From Phyllobacteriaceae bacterium UBA1940 (lineage in GTDB: Bacteria; Pseudomonadota; Alphaproteobacteria; Rhizobiales; Rhizobiaceae), in the NCBI GenBank assembly GCA_002336975.1, contig DDFA01000104.1, forward strand, positions 1 to 33,254: a stretch of DNA of 33,254 bases, read 5' to 3'. Under the pieces are notes generated by a model. The model saw only the letters and a list, made by a program, of their open reading frames with translations, had not been told where the DNA came from and did not search any database. Both the position numbers and the translations under genes were made by a program. Positions 15,035 to 23,264 of this stretch are shown here, piece by piece. Every line of letters starts with the position of its first letter. The stretch's first letter is position 1.

Positions 15035-16066
15035 TCAGGCCGCGGCTTGCGGCTGCGGCAGCCTGATCGCGCCTTCGGAGGACAGCTTGATCGCCGTCGA
15101 CGCGATCTGCCGGCGCGCCTTGGCGATTTCGGACGCGCTCAGATTGCCCGGATCGGACTTCAGCTCCGCCTCGATCATGCGCCGCGCGCGCGCGCCGAGT
15201 GCCGACAGCACGGCCTCGGCCAGGGTCGCGGCCACCTCGCCGCGCAGCGCCGTCGTGACGATATCGGCTTGGATGCCGTCGAACAGCACGATGCGCTGCG
15301 GATGTTCGAGCAGTTCGATATCCTCGAACGCGAACAGTTGCGACCGGATCGCCTCGATATTGGTCGCGCCGGCTTCCGCTAGGTCGTCCATCACCGAGTC
15401 GAGATCCGACTTGTCAAGTTCGTTGAGCACGCTGGCGACGCGCGCCTGGCCGCTCGACGACAACGCGCTGGACTTGTCGTCGATCAGCGCCACGCGCAGC
15501 TGCGTTTCGAGCAGATGGACGGCCGCCGGCGCGGCGTCAGCGACGTCCAGCATACGTTTGACGATCTCGCCGCGCACCGGTTTCGCCAGCGTCAGCAGCA
15601 CGCGCGCCGCCACCGATGGCGGCACCTTGGTCAGTGCGAACGCGGCGGCCTGCGGATGCTCGCCGGCCAGGAACTCGCCCAGCCGCTCGGCTTCGACCTT
15701 TTCCAAGAGCGGCCAGACCGGCTCCTCGTCGTCGACAGCCTGTTCGGCCGCATCGCCGCCCATGATCGCAGTCATCTCCTCCGCCGACAGGGTTTCGGAA
15801 AAGATGCTGTCCATCGTATCGGCGGAATCGAGCAGGCCAACGCCTTCGGCGAATTCGCTCTCGAATTCGGCGACGATCTTCTCCAGTTCGACCTGCGGGA
15901 TGGCGCGCAGTCCCCGCGCCCCCTCCATCAGGAATCGCAATTCTTCCTGCTTGAAGAACTTGAGCAGCCGGCCAGCGGCGGGTTTGCCCAGCGCCACCAG
16001 AATGGCGGCCGCCTTCTGCGCCCGGGTCAGCGCTGGCGGCTTCGGCGCTTCGCTGGCTGGCTGCAT
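15035..16066 (-). CDS. fliG: Flagellar motor switch protein FliG
   Basis: The C-ring rotor protein that contacts both FliF and MotA, 343 residues. The N-terminal domain opens RAQKAAAILVALGKPAAGRLLKFF. The middle domain has the EHPQ motif (AGEHPQAAAFALTKV) near residue 134. The C-terminal torque domain has LFAFEDIELL and the charged helix ARARRMIEAEL. Where enteric FliG has acidic residues in that helix, acidic residues are kept here, and arginine takes the place of one of the conserved lysines (ALRG). One residue fewer lies after the LL of the FEDIELL segment than in the E. coli protein as I recall it. The stop of this gene is 25 bases before the flhB start. The identity is secure. Confidence 0.95.
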   Translation of the reverse strand: MQPASEAPKPPALTRAQKAAAILVALGKPAAGRLLKFFKQEELRFLMEGARGLRAIPQVELEKIVAEFESEFAEGVGLLDSADTMDSIFSETLSAEEMTAIMGGDAAEQAVDDEEPVWPLLEKVEAERLGEFLAGEHPQAAAFALTKVPPSVAARVLLTLAKPVRGEIVKRMLDVADAAPAAVHLLETQLRVALIDDKSSALSSSGQARVASVLNELDKSDLDSVMDDLAEAGATNIEAIRSQLFAFEDIELLEHPQRIVLFDGIQADIVTTALRGEVAATLAEAVLSALGARARRMIEAELKSDPGNLSASEIAKARRQIASTAIKLSSEGAIRLPQPQAAA

Positions 16067-16068
16067 CG

Positions 16069-16494
16069 TCAGAGCTTCGCGGCGGTGATGATTTCGGTCA
16101 GCTTGACGCCGAAGCGCGACGGATCGTTTTCGAGCACGGTGATCTCGCCGCGCGCGATCTTGCGTCCGTTGACCACGACATCGACCGGCTCGCCGATGCG
16201 GCGGTTCAGCGCCACCGTCGAACCCTTTTGCAGCGCCATCAGGTCGGATACCGGCATTTCGGCGCCGCCGAGCACGATCTGCACTTCGACGGGGATGTTC
16301 ATGATCAGGCTGTTGTTGGCCACGCCCGGGGTAGTGCCTGCCATCGCGGCGGCGGCCGGCCTGCTTTCGTCCTTCAGCACGCCGCGCAGTTCCTCGATCG
16401 CCTTGTTGAGCTGGTCTTCCTCGTTGGAATCCGCCAGCGTCTGCGCCAGGTCGTCACTCATGCCTGCTTTGTCTTTCTTCTCGGCCGCGCTCAT
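16069..16494 (-). CDS. fliN: Flagellar motor switch protein FliN
   Basis: A 141-residue C-ring protein. The first 60 residues are acidic and variable. The last 80 form the SpoA domain with [20 protein letters not shown], then [21 protein letters not shown] and [20 protein letters not shown]. It overlaps the fliM stop by four bases (ATGA) and is two bases from fliG, so the three switch genes are tightly coupled. FliN binds FliM and forms the base of the C ring and a docking site for FliH. Length and motifs are normal. Confidence 0.95.
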   Translation of the reverse strand: MSAAEKKDKAGMSDDLAQTLADSNEEDQLNKAIEELRGVLKDESRPAAAAMAGTTPGVANNSLIMNIPVEVQIVLGGAEMPVSDLMALQKGSTVALNRRIGEPVDVVVNGRKIARGEITVLENDPSRFGVKLTEIITAAKL

Positions 16495-17420
16495 CGTCCA
16501 CCTGCCAGCAATCCATTCATCAGTTCAGCCTCGGCGTTGAACGGCTCCTTGATCCGGACCGTGTAGTTTTGTCCGAGCTTGCCGAACTCGCATACAAACA
16601 GCGTCTTGTCCTTGGCCGCCAGGCGGGTCTCGCCGGGCGCTTCGGCCGACATTTCGATCACCTGGCCGGGCTGCAGCGCGGCGATGTCGCCAAGCGTCAT
16701 CCGGCCGAGCGGCACCGTCGCCTTGAGCGTCACCATCGAGCGCATCACCTCGCCGCCGAAGCGCGCCTGCCATTCATTGCCGACCCCGGCTTTCGCATCG
16801 TCGCCACGCGGCGCCAGCACGATGCGCTGCGGCATGGTCACCCGCACCCGGCCCTCGCCGCCTGGCGTCGACAGCCGGTAGACCAGCGTCGCCGACGGTC
16901 CGTCGCGAAACGCCTGCTTGCGCCGCTCGTCGCCCGAAATCGGCTGGGCGATGGGAAAGCGCACATGCATCGCCCGGGTGCCGGCCCCGTTCAGGGCTTC
17001 GGCGATGCGCTGGATGAACAGCGCACAGATGCCGGCCTCGACTTGCGACAACGGCCGGTTGATCGGGCTGACGCCGACCAGCGGCGAACCGCCGAACAAC
17101 AGGCTTGTGAGCAGCGAGACCGCGGCGGCGTCGACCGAGATCATCAGCGCGTCGGGCGAATGCGCCGACGACGCGATCGTCAGCGGCTCGGCGTCGCTGT
17201 CGCAGGCAAAGACATCGGCGATCCGGCCAAGCTCGACATCTTCCAGCTCGACTTCCGCCGCGACCGGCAGGAACTCCTCGACTGTCGTCGCCATCGGCCC
17301 GATCGAGCGCTCGCCCAGGCTGCGCGCCGCCGCGCTCACCTTCGCCGGCTCGGCCGTCGCGCCGACCAGTCGCTCGACGAGAGCCGACGGATCGCTGGAC
17401 ATGAGGGCCGCCGCGCTCAT
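16491..17420 (-). CDS. fliM: Flagellar motor switch protein FliM (divergent)
   Basis: A 309-residue C-ring protein identified mainly by its C-terminal SpoA-like domain ([28 protein letters not shown]) and its place between motA and fliN. The middle CheC-like domain is recognisable but divergent: where most FliM proteins have a GGxG motif this one reads FGGSPLVG. The N terminus has no LSQxEIDxLL peptide, the usual CheY-P binding site. An alternative start at the second Met (MSSDPS, seven codons in) would not change this. It overlaps fliN by four bases and follows motA by two. The assignment is firm by synteny, and the divergence is a known trend in rhizobia as far as I recall. Confidence 0.9.
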   Translation of the reverse strand: MSAAALMSSDPSALVERLVGATAEPAKVSAAARSLGERSIGPMATTVEEFLPVAAEVELEDVELGRIADVFACDSDAEPLTIASSAHSPDALMISVDAAAVSLLTSLLFGGSPLVGVSPINRPLSQVEAGICALFIQRIAEALNGAGTRAMHVRFPIAQPISGDERRKQAFRDGPSATLVYRLSTPGGEGRVRVTMPQRIVLAPRGDDAKAGVGNEWQARFGGEVMRSMVTLKATVPLGRMTLGDIAALQPGQVIEMSAEAPGETRLAAKDKTLFVCEFGKLGQNYTVRIKEPFNAEAELMNGLLAGGR

Positions 17421-17422
17421 CG

Positions 17423-18292
17423 TCAGGCCGCCTTCTTCTCGCCGCCGCCGAGCGTGCTCTGCTCGACCGCGTCGATCGACGGACGGTCATAGGTCGAAAT
17501 GGTCTTGCGGCCGAACTCGATCGCGACCTGGGGCAGCGAGCCGTTCATGTAGGCGATCAGCGTCTGCTTGACGATCGTGTAGAGCCGCAAGTTCTTTTCC
17601 CGGACCGACTTGATCTTCGAGGCGATCGGGGTAGCCACGCAATAGGACATGAAGATGCCGAGGAAGGTGCCGACCAGCGCCGCGCCGATCAGGCCGCCGA
17701 GGATTTCGGGCGACTGGTCGAGCGCGCCCATCGCCTTCACCACGCCCAGCACGGCGGCGCAGATCCCGATGGCCGGAAAGCCGTCGCTCATCTGGCTCAT
17801 CGCCTGATAGGCCTTCATCTTGTCGTGCTTGATGGTGTGGATTTCCTCGTCCATCAGCGCCTCGATCTCATGGCTCTTGGCGTTGCCGATGATGATCAGG
17901 CGGCAATAGTCGCAGATGAAATACATCAGGCTCTTGTCCTTCAGGATCGTCGGATAGGCCTGGAAAAGCGAGGATTCCTCGGGGTTGTCGATATGCGCCT
18001 CGACCTCGTTGCGCGATTTGGTGCGCAGTTCGCGCATCAGCGAATGCAGTACGCCCAGCGTCTCGAGATATTGCTCTTCCTTGGGCACCGCCTGCTTGAA
18101 GGCTTCCAGCACCGCTTTGCCGGTATCCTTCACCGTCTTGATCGGATTGGCGACGAGGAAGGTGCCGAACGCGGCGCCGCAGATGATCACCACTTCCCAG
18201 GGCTGGAACAACACCTCGATGTGCCCGCCCATGGCCATGAAGCCGCCGAGAACGCAGCCGAGCGTCATGACCAGTCCGATGATAATACCCAT
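17423..18292 (-). CDS. motA: Flagellar stator protein MotA
   Basis: A proton-channel stator subunit of 289 residues. It has four membrane segments: residues about 2-22 ([19 protein letters not shown]), 30-50, 165-190 ([21 protein letters not shown]) and 195-220 ([17 protein letters not shown]). The large cytoplasmic loop carries [20 protein letters not shown], with the conserved arginine and glutamate that face FliG. The start is the ATG giving MGIIIGLV; a TTG 12 bases upstream is possible but would add only MDAG. It is the first gene of the leftward switch operon, 35 bases downstream of the shared promoter element. MotB is not in the window. Confidence 0.95.
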   Translation of the reverse strand: MGIIIGLVMTLGCVLGGFMAMGGHIEVLFQPWEVVIICGAAFGTFLVANPIKTVKDTGKAVLEAFKQAVPKEEQYLETLGVLHSLMRELRTKSRNEVEAHIDNPEESSLFQAYPTILKDKSLMYFICDYCRLIIIGNAKSHEIEALMDEEIHTIKHDKMKAYQAMSQMSDGFPAIGICAAVLGVVKAMGALDQSPEILGGLIGAALVGTFLGIFMSYCVATPIASKIKSVREKNLRLYTIVKQTLIAYMNGSLPQVAIEFGRKTISTYDRPSIDAVEQSTLGGGEKKAA

Positions 18293-18326
18293 GCCCGCGT
18301 CCAAACAGATTACGACGCCAGATGGG

Positions 18327-18353
18327 TAGCCTGTCTGCCTTGTGTGAAGCTTG
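18327..18353 (-). promoter_or_regulatory. Flagellar composite promoter element before motA
   Basis: Reading on the minus strand: CAAG, seven bases, CAAG, nine bases, CTA. CTA is 35 bases before the motA ATG and would be the start of a -10 box. The same 27-base layout precedes three other flagellar operons in the window. The 11-base direct repeat suggests an OmpR-type activator; Rem is the rhizobial candidate. Confidence 0.65.
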
Positions 18354-18397
18354 ATGCGTTAGGAGAAATTGACTCGGGCAAATTTTCCTGAGCAGCG

Positions 18398-18424
18398 AAA
18401 GGTTCGCGCAAGCAATTCCCGCTA
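18398..18424 (+). promoter_or_regulatory. Flagellar composite promoter element before DUF1217-flgF-fliI
   Basis: AAAG, seven bases, CAAG, nine bases, CTA, ending 31 bases before the GTG start. Over the 20 bases from three upstream of the first repeat it agrees with the flgB site at 17 positions. It lies 45 bases from, and opposite to, the motA element, so one activator could drive both directions. Confidence 0.65.
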
Positions 18425-18454
18425 CCTGTCTGGGGGAATGGCCCGGAGCTCGCC

Positions 18455-19228
18455 GTGATCAATACCTATGTCGGCTACAAGATTATCGCCCAGGACATGA
18501 CCCGGTCGATCCAGCGCATCGCCGAACAGCCGGTGGTCGAACGCGAGACCGAATATTATCGCGAGAACATCACCAAGGTGAAGTCGATCAAGGACCTGGT
18601 GGGTGACAGCCGTCTGTTCAACTACGCCATGAAGGCCCACGGCCTCGAGGACATGAGCTACGCCAGGGCGTTCATGGTCAAGGTGCTTGAGGGCGGCATC
18701 GACAGCAACGAATCCTTCGCCAACAAGCTGACCGACACCCGCTACCGCGAATTTGCAGAAACGTTTAATTTCGCCCGTTACAAGGAAACCGCCACCGTCT
18801 TCACCCGCGCCCAGCAGGGCACGATCGACAAATATCTGCGGCAGACGCTGGAAAGCGACGCCGGCGCCACCAATGAAGGCGTCCGCCTAGCACTCTATTT
18901 CGAGCGCAAGGCGCCGACCATCAAGAACGCATTCCAGATCCTCGCCGACCCGGCGCTCACCAAGGTGGTGTTCACCGCGCTGGCCATTCCCGCGACCTTT
19001 TCGTCCGCGGCGATCGACAAGCAAGCGGCGCTGCTGGAAAGCAAGCTTGATTTCGACGAACTCAAGACCTCCGACGGCGCCGCCGAGTTCCTGAAGAAAT
19101 TCACCGCCCTGTGGGAGATCGACAATCCGTCGTCCGCCGCCTCCAGCCCGGCCCTGCTGATCGCCCAGCCGGCCGAGTTCGGCATTTCGATGGACCTGAT
19201 GATGACCATGCAGAAGATGAGGCTCTAA
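18455..19228 (+). CDS. DUF1217 protein of the flagellar cluster
   Basis: A 257-residue, mostly helical protein without a signal peptide or membrane segment. I recognise the DUF1217 family from its opening (INTYVGYKIIAQDMTRSIQR) and internal repeats of the type SIKDLVGDSRLFNYAMKAHGLED and FANKLTDTRYREFAETFNF. The family is found in alphaproteobacterial flagellar clusters, at this same place between motA and flgF. The start is GTG at the position that matches the family opening. It is the first gene of a rightward operon, with flgF five bases after its stop. Its role is not established; a helper in rod or hook assembly or a secreted flagellar component is conceivable. Confidence 0.87.
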   Translation: MINTYVGYKIIAQDMTRSIQRIAEQPVVERETEYYRENITKVKSIKDLVGDSRLFNYAMKAHGLEDMSYARAFMVKVLEGGIDSNESFANKLTDTRYREFAETFNFARYKETATVFTRAQQGTIDKYLRQTLESDAGATNEGVRLALYFERKAPTIKNAFQILADPALTKVVFTALAIPATFSSAAIDKQAALLESKLDFDELKTSDGAAEFLKKFTALWEIDNPSSAASSPALLIAQPAEFGISMDLMMTMQKMRL

Positions 19229-19232
19229 GGCC

Positions 19233-19961
19233 GTGCAGGATTCGCTTTACGTCGCACTGTCGGCGCAGGTCGCGCTCGAACGTCGGCTGACCACCATTGC
19301 CGACAATGTCGCCAACGCGTCGACGGTCGGCTTCCGCGCCACCCAGGTCAAGTTCGAGGAAGTGCTGACCGGGCCGCTCAGCGATTCGACCGCGTTCGTG
19401 CGCACAGGCGGCACCTATCTGTCGACCGCCAAGGGCGGCTTCAAGCAGACCGGCGCCGAACTCGACTTCGCGATCCGCGGCGACGCCTGGTTCAGCCTGC
19501 AGTCGCCCGACGGCCAGATCATGACCCGCGACGGCCGCTTTTCGCTGACGCCGGAAGGCCAGCTGGTGTCGGTCGAGGGTTATCCGGTGCTCGACGCCGG
19601 CGGTTCGCCACTGCAGATCAACGCCGCGGCCGGGCCGGTCGTCGTCAGCGGCGACGGTTTCATCCGCCAGAACGGCCAGCAGGTCGGCGCGCTCGGCCTG
19701 TTCGAATTCGATCCGGGTCCGAATTTTGTCCGCTACGGCAATTCGGGGGTGGTCGCGACCGGTTCGGCGGAAGCGGTGGTCGACCTCGCCTCGGCCGGCG
19801 TTGTCCAGGGTTTCGTCGAGGACTCGAACGTCAACCCGGTGCTGGAAATGTCGCGCTTGATCATGGTTCAGCGCGCCTTTGAAGGCGCGTCCGCCGCCAT
19901 CAAGCAGACCGAATCCACCTTCGGCCAGGCGGTGCGCACGCTTGGCGGCGGCAACGGCTAG
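19233..19961 (+). CDS. flgF: Flagellar proximal rod protein FlgF
   Basis: A 242-residue rod protein exported by the flagellar type III system. The N terminus ALSAQVALERRLTTIADNVANAS-T-GF is the rod/hook family motif, with the asparagines of the ANN-like helix. The C terminus has GFVEDSNVNPVLEMSRLIMVQRAFEGAS, the matching helix that packs with it. It differs from FlgG in the region SLQSPDGQIMTRDGRFSLTPEGQ. The start is GTG. The gene follows DUF1217 and precedes fliI by five bases. The assignment as FlgF rather than FlgG rests on length and on the presence of a true FlgG gene further on. Confidence 0.93.
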   Translation: MQDSLYVALSAQVALERRLTTIADNVANASTVGFRATQVKFEEVLTGPLSDSTAFVRTGGTYLSTAKGGFKQTGAELDFAIRGDAWFSLQSPDGQIMTRDGRFSLTPEGQLVSVEGYPVLDAGGSPLQINAAAGPVVVSGDGFIRQNGQQVGALGLFEFDPGPNFVRYGNSGVVATGSAEAVVDLASAGVVQGFVEDSNVNPVLEMSRLIMVQRAFEGASAAIKQTESTFGQAVRTLGGGNG

Positions 19962-19966
19962 TCCGG

Positions 19967-21349
19967 GTGGCGCAGTTGCTGTCCACAGCCGGCCTCGACG
20001 CCAACCCGCTGCTGGCGCTGGAGCGGCTGCTCGGACAATATTCACGACCGGGCGAACTGGTGCGCACAGGCGGCCGCGTCACCGAAATATCGGCGACGCA
20101 ATATGCGGTGCGCGGCCTGTCCGGCGCCGCCTGCATCGGCGACATCGTCGAGCACCGCACCCACGCCGGCCTGCGCAGCGGTGAAATCGTCCGCGTCACC
20201 TCCGACGCGGTTCTGGTCTCTCCCTTCGAATCGACCGCCGACCTCGGCGTCGGCGCGACCGTGTTCAATCACGGCGCGATCAGGCTTGCGCCCGACGACA
20301 GCTGGCGCGGACGGGTCATCGACGCGCTCGGCCGGCCGATCGACGGCGGCCCCGCCCTGTTTGCCGGCCAAGCGTCGCATTCCGTGCGCCCGCCGGCGAT
20401 GAAGCGTCAGCGCGTCGACGCGGCGTTCCGCACCGGCGTGCGCGTCGTCGATGTTTTCACTCCGATCTGCTACGGCCAGCGCATCGGCGTCTTCGCCGGC
20501 TCGGGCGTTGGAAAATCCACCCTGCTCGCCATGCTGGCCGCCGCCGACAGTTTCGACACCGCCGTCATCGCGCTGGTCGGCGAACGCGGCCGCGAGGTGC
20601 GCGAATTCATCGAGGACACGCTCGGCGCCGGCAATCTCGCCAAAAGCGTCGCCGTCGTCTCGACCAGCGATGAAAGCGCCATGATGCGCCGGCGCGCCCC
20701 TTTGACGGCGATGACGGTCGCCGAGCATTTTCGCGACCAGGGCCACCGCGTCCTGCTGATCGTCGATTCGGTGACGCGATTCGCCCACGCCTTGCGCGAG
20801 GTCGCGACCGCGGCCGGCGAGCCGCCTGTGGCGCGCGGCTACCCGGCGTCGGTGTTCACCGAACTGCCCAAGTTGCTCGAGCGCGCCGGCCCCGGCGCCG
20901 GCGACAGCCGCGGCTCGATCACCGCCATCATCTCGGTGCTCGTCGATGGCGACGATCACAACGATCCGGTCGCCGACACGGTGCGCGGCATTCTCGACGG
21001 CCACATCGTCCTTGATCGCGCCATCGCCGAACAGGGCAGGTTCCCGGCCGTTGATCCGTTGGCCTCGATATCTCGCCTCGCGCCGCGCGCCTGGTCGCCG
21101 TCGGAACGCGACCTCGTCGACCGCCTGCGGTCGATGATCTCGCGCTACGAGGACACCCGCGACATCCGCCTGCTTGGCGCTTATGCGCCCGGCGCCGATC
21201 TTGAACTGGATGTCGCGGTGCGCCAGGTGCCGCTGATCTACGAGGCGCTCGTCCAGCGTCCCGAGAACGGGCGGTCGCCCGATCCCTTCGGCGACATTGC
21301 CCGACATCTGAAATCGAAGGAAGCGCCCGATGCCGGCCCAAAACCCTGA
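19967..21349 (+). CDS. fliI: Flagellum-specific ATPase FliI
   Basis: The 460-residue hexameric ATPase of flagellar export, related to the F1 beta subunit. It has Walker A AGSGVGKST at residues 177-185, the catalytic glutamate in GERGRE (205-210), and Walker B RVLLIVDSVTRF with Asp267. SIT-rich and DPVAD segments follow near residues 305-335. The start is GTG. It ends inside the start of the next gene (20-base overlap), so translation is coupled. The usual cargo partner FliH is not evident here. All catalytic residues are present. Confidence 0.96.
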   Translation: MAQLLSTAGLDANPLLALERLLGQYSRPGELVRTGGRVTEISATQYAVRGLSGAACIGDIVEHRTHAGLRSGEIVRVTSDAVLVSPFESTADLGVGATVFNHGAIRLAPDDSWRGRVIDALGRPIDGGPALFAGQASHSVRPPAMKRQRVDAAFRTGVRVVDVFTPICYGQRIGVFAGSGVGKSTLLAMLAAADSFDTAVIALVGERGREVREFIEDTLGAGNLAKSVAVVSTSDESAMMRRRAPLTAMTVAEHFRDQGHRVLLIVDSVTRFAHALREVATAAGEPPVARGYPASVFTELPKLLERAGPGAGDSRGSITAIISVLVDGDDHNDPVADTVRGILDGHIVLDRAIAEQGRFPAVDPLASISRLAPRAWSPSERDLVDRLRSMISRYEDTRDIRLLGAYAPGADLELDVAVRQVPLIYEALVQRPENGRSPDPFGDIARHLKSKEAPDAGPKP

Positions 21350-22049
21350 CCGTCGCGGACAAGCGGCTGCCGGGGCTGCGCGCAAGACGTGGCCGCCCGC
21401 CGTCGCGTCGAACAACCTGTCGGTGGCCAGTCAACTGGCCGAATGGGTGACGGAAGCCCAGGCGGCCGCCTCGGCCACGGCGACCGGGAAAACGCCGGCC
21501 GCCCACGCCAGGAAACCGCTGTTCCGATCAAGGAACCAGGCCTATTCGAAGGGCGACAAGATCCTGTTCGCATCAGGCATCGCGCTCAGCCTCGTCTGCG
21601 CCTTCTTCCCCTGGTACGTGTTTCTCAATCAGGACCAGTTCGGCGTCCGCGCCGTCCAGCTTGGCGACATTCCCGCTCGCAGCGACGCACCCGCCGGCGT
21701 CACGCCCGCGGCCCGTGTCGACGCGCCGCTGCCCACCGATGAGGTCGCGAGCCAGTTGCAGCTTGACCTCTTCACCACCGGCACGCTGCCGGACGCCAGC
21801 GAAGAGGACGCGCCCGGGGTCAAAAAACAGTCCGAGCCGCGCCAGCAACCGTTTCCGACGGTCGATCCGCCGTTCTCGCTGGTCCATGTCGCCAATGGCC
21901 GGGCGATGTTCGAGGACGACAGCGGCCTGTTCGTCGTGCAGCGCAATTCGATTCTGCCCGACAATTCGCGCGTCGCCTCCATCGAACAGCGCGACAACCG
22001 CTGGGTCGTCGTCACCAGCACCGGCCGCGTCATCGAACTGGCGAAGTAG
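21330..22049 (+). CDS. Conserved membrane-anchored protein between fliI and flgB
   Basis: A 239-residue protein I cannot name. The first 75 residues are basic and low in structure. A single transmembrane segment, ILFASGIALSLVCAFFPWYVFL, lies at about residues 81-102. The C-terminal part would be periplasmic: a proline- and alanine-rich linker, then a compact beta domain with SLVHVANGRAMFEDDSGLFVV and SRVASIEQRDNRWVVVTSTGR. The ATG has GGAAG at good distance inside the end of fliI. A gene of this place and shape is found in S. meliloti's flagellar cluster, as far as I recall. A structural or assembly role in the periplasm is an inference from position and topology. Confidence 0.82.
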   Translation: MPAQNPDRRGQAAAGAARKTWPPAVASNNLSVASQLAEWVTEAQAAASATATGKTPAAHARKPLFRSRNQAYSKGDKILFASGIALSLVCAFFPWYVFLNQDQFGVRAVQLGDIPARSDAPAGVTPAARVDAPLPTDEVASQLQLDLFTTGTLPDASEEDAPGVKKQSEPRQQPFPTVDPPFSLVHVANGRAMFEDDSGLFVVQRNSILPDNSRVASIEQRDNRWVVVTSTGRVIELAK

Positions 22050-22074
22050 TCGCCGCCGGCTGCAAGCTTCAGCG

Positions 22075-22101
22075 CAAGGTCCGCGCAAGTCAGGCTTTCT
22101 A
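22075..22101 (+). promoter_or_regulatory. Flagellar composite promoter element before flgB
   Basis: CAAG, seven bases, CAAG, nine bases, CTAT, with CTA ending 34 bases before the flgB ATG. Around it, GCGCAAG occurs twice, 11 bases apart, the clearest direct repeat of the four sites. It lies just after the stop of the preceding gene, indicating that a new transcript starts here for the flgB-fliP operon. Confidence 0.65.
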
Positions 22102-22134
22102 TCGTCGTCCGGTACAAGGAACCAGACGACCGCC

Positions 22135-22515
22135 ATGGTGCAACCCGTCCAGCTATTCGATCTTGCCGCGCAACAGGCCAAATGGCTTGCCGCGCGTCAG
22201 GCCGCGGTCGCCGGGAACATCGCCAATGTCAACACGCCCGGCTATGGCAGCGTCGATGTCGCGCCGTTCGAACAGGTGCTGGACAACCGCATCGCCCAGC
22301 TTGCGACCACCTCGCCCAAGCACATTCCGATCGCCGCCGGCGGCGGCGCCTACGGGCTGCGCCAGGAAGGCGATTCGACGCTGCGGCCGTCGGAAAATTC
22401 GGTGCGCCTCGAACAGGAACTGATGAAGTCGGGCGAAGTGCGCCGGTCGATGGAGCTGAACACCGCCATCGTCAAGGCGTTCCACCGGATGATGACGATG
22501 ACGACTAGGGCCTAA
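22135..22515 (+). CDS. flgB: Flagellar proximal rod protein FlgB
   Basis: A 126-residue rod protein, of normal length. The N-terminal motif is [21 protein letters not shown], the conserved rod/hook helix with the NTPGY turn. The C-terminal helix is [22 protein letters not shown]. It heads the long operon flgB-flgC-fliE-flgG-flgA-flgI-motE-flgH-fliL-fliP, and is preceded by its own promoter element. A further upstream start in the same frame exists but overlaps the promoter, so the ATG was used. FlgB forms the innermost rod with FliE and FlgC. Confidence 0.94.
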   Translation: MVQPVQLFDLAAQQAKWLAARQAAVAGNIANVNTPGYGSVDVAPFEQVLDNRIAQLATTSPKHIPIAAGGGAYGLRQEGDSTLRPSENSVRLEQELMKSGEVRRSMELNTAIVKAFHRMMTMTTRA

Positions 22516-22519
22516 CCGC

Positions 22520-22936
22520 ATGGATCCATTGACAACCTCCCTCAAGGTGGCCGCGACCGGCCTCGGCGCCCAGTCCGAGCGTCTGCGCGTCGTGTCGGAA
22601 AACCTCGCCAACGCCCAGTCGACCGCCAAGTCCGCGGCGGAAGACCCCTACACCCGGAAGACCATCAGCTTCTCCGCCCAGCTCGATCGCGCCAGCGGCG
22701 TCGCCTATGTCAACACCACCGCCATCTCCACCGACCCCTCGGAGTTTCCGGTCGAATATCTGCCCGGCCACGAAGCCGCCGACGACAACGGCTATGTCAA
22801 AATGCCCAACGTCAACATGCTGATCGAAATGGCCGACATGCGCGAGGCCAACCGTTCCTACGAGGCCAATCTTCAGGTCATCAAGCAGGCCCGCGAGCTC
22901 ATCTCGATGACCATCGACCTGATGAGGGCGCAATGA
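22520..22936 (+). CDS. flgC: Flagellar proximal rod protein FlgC
   Basis: A 138-residue rod protein. The N terminus [25 protein letters not shown] is the family motif, and the middle has [13 protein letters not shown]. The C-terminal helix is [24 protein letters not shown] followed by [10 protein letters not shown]. It lies four bases after flgB and overlaps fliE by four bases. Length and motifs are typical, and the rod subunit lies next to FlgB in the structure. Confidence 0.95.
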   Translation: MDPLTTSLKVAATGLGAQSERLRVVSENLANAQSTAKSAAEDPYTRKTISFSAQLDRASGVAYVNTTAISTDPSEFPVEYLPGHEAADDNGYVKMPNVNMLIEMADMREANRSYEANLQVIKQARELISMTIDLMRAQ

Positions 22937-23253
22937 TGATCGGCGGACTTTCTCTGCTCACAAAGGTGACGCCCGGCGGCGTCGGCGAGACGCCGTTCGC
23001 CGGCGCGACAAAGCCGGCCGCGCCCGATTTCGGCGCATCGTTCGCCGAGGCGCTCGGCGCGGCGGCGGGGCGCACGGTTGACGCCTTGCAGCACGCCGAC
23101 CAGGTTTCGATCGCAGCCCTCAGCGGCAAGGACGTGTCGACCCGCGATGTCGCCGACGCCGTCATGAGCGCCGAACAGTCGCTGCAGACGTCGATCGCCA
23201 TCCGCGACAAGATCGTCTCGGCCTACCTCGAAATCAGCCGCATGCAGATCTAG
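22933..23253 (+). CDS. fliE: Flagellar hook-basal body complex protein FliE
   Basis: A 106-residue protein that joins the MS ring to the rod. The N terminus is variable. The C terminus has [20 protein letters not shown], then [29 protein letters not shown] and the conserved final MQI. The first ATG overlaps the flgC stop, and a second ATG follows one codon later; either would work. It is followed by flgG after 11 bases. Confidence 0.94.
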   Translation: MMIGGLSLLTKVTPGGVGETPFAGATKPAAPDFGASFAEALGAAAGRTVDALQHADQVSIAALSGKDVSTRDVADAVMSAEQSLQTSIAIRDKIVSAYLEISRMQI

Positions 23254-23264
23254 GAGACACGGCA

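Noticed and set aside
18305..18454. Sigma-54 promoter (GG-N10-GC) between motA and DUF1217
   Set aside because: No convincing -24/-12 pair with TTGC was seen, while the CAAG-based element fits both directions.
20042..21415. A 457-codon open frame opposite fliI
   Set aside because: The fliI motifs on the plus strand are complete; the antisense translation has no recognisable domain.
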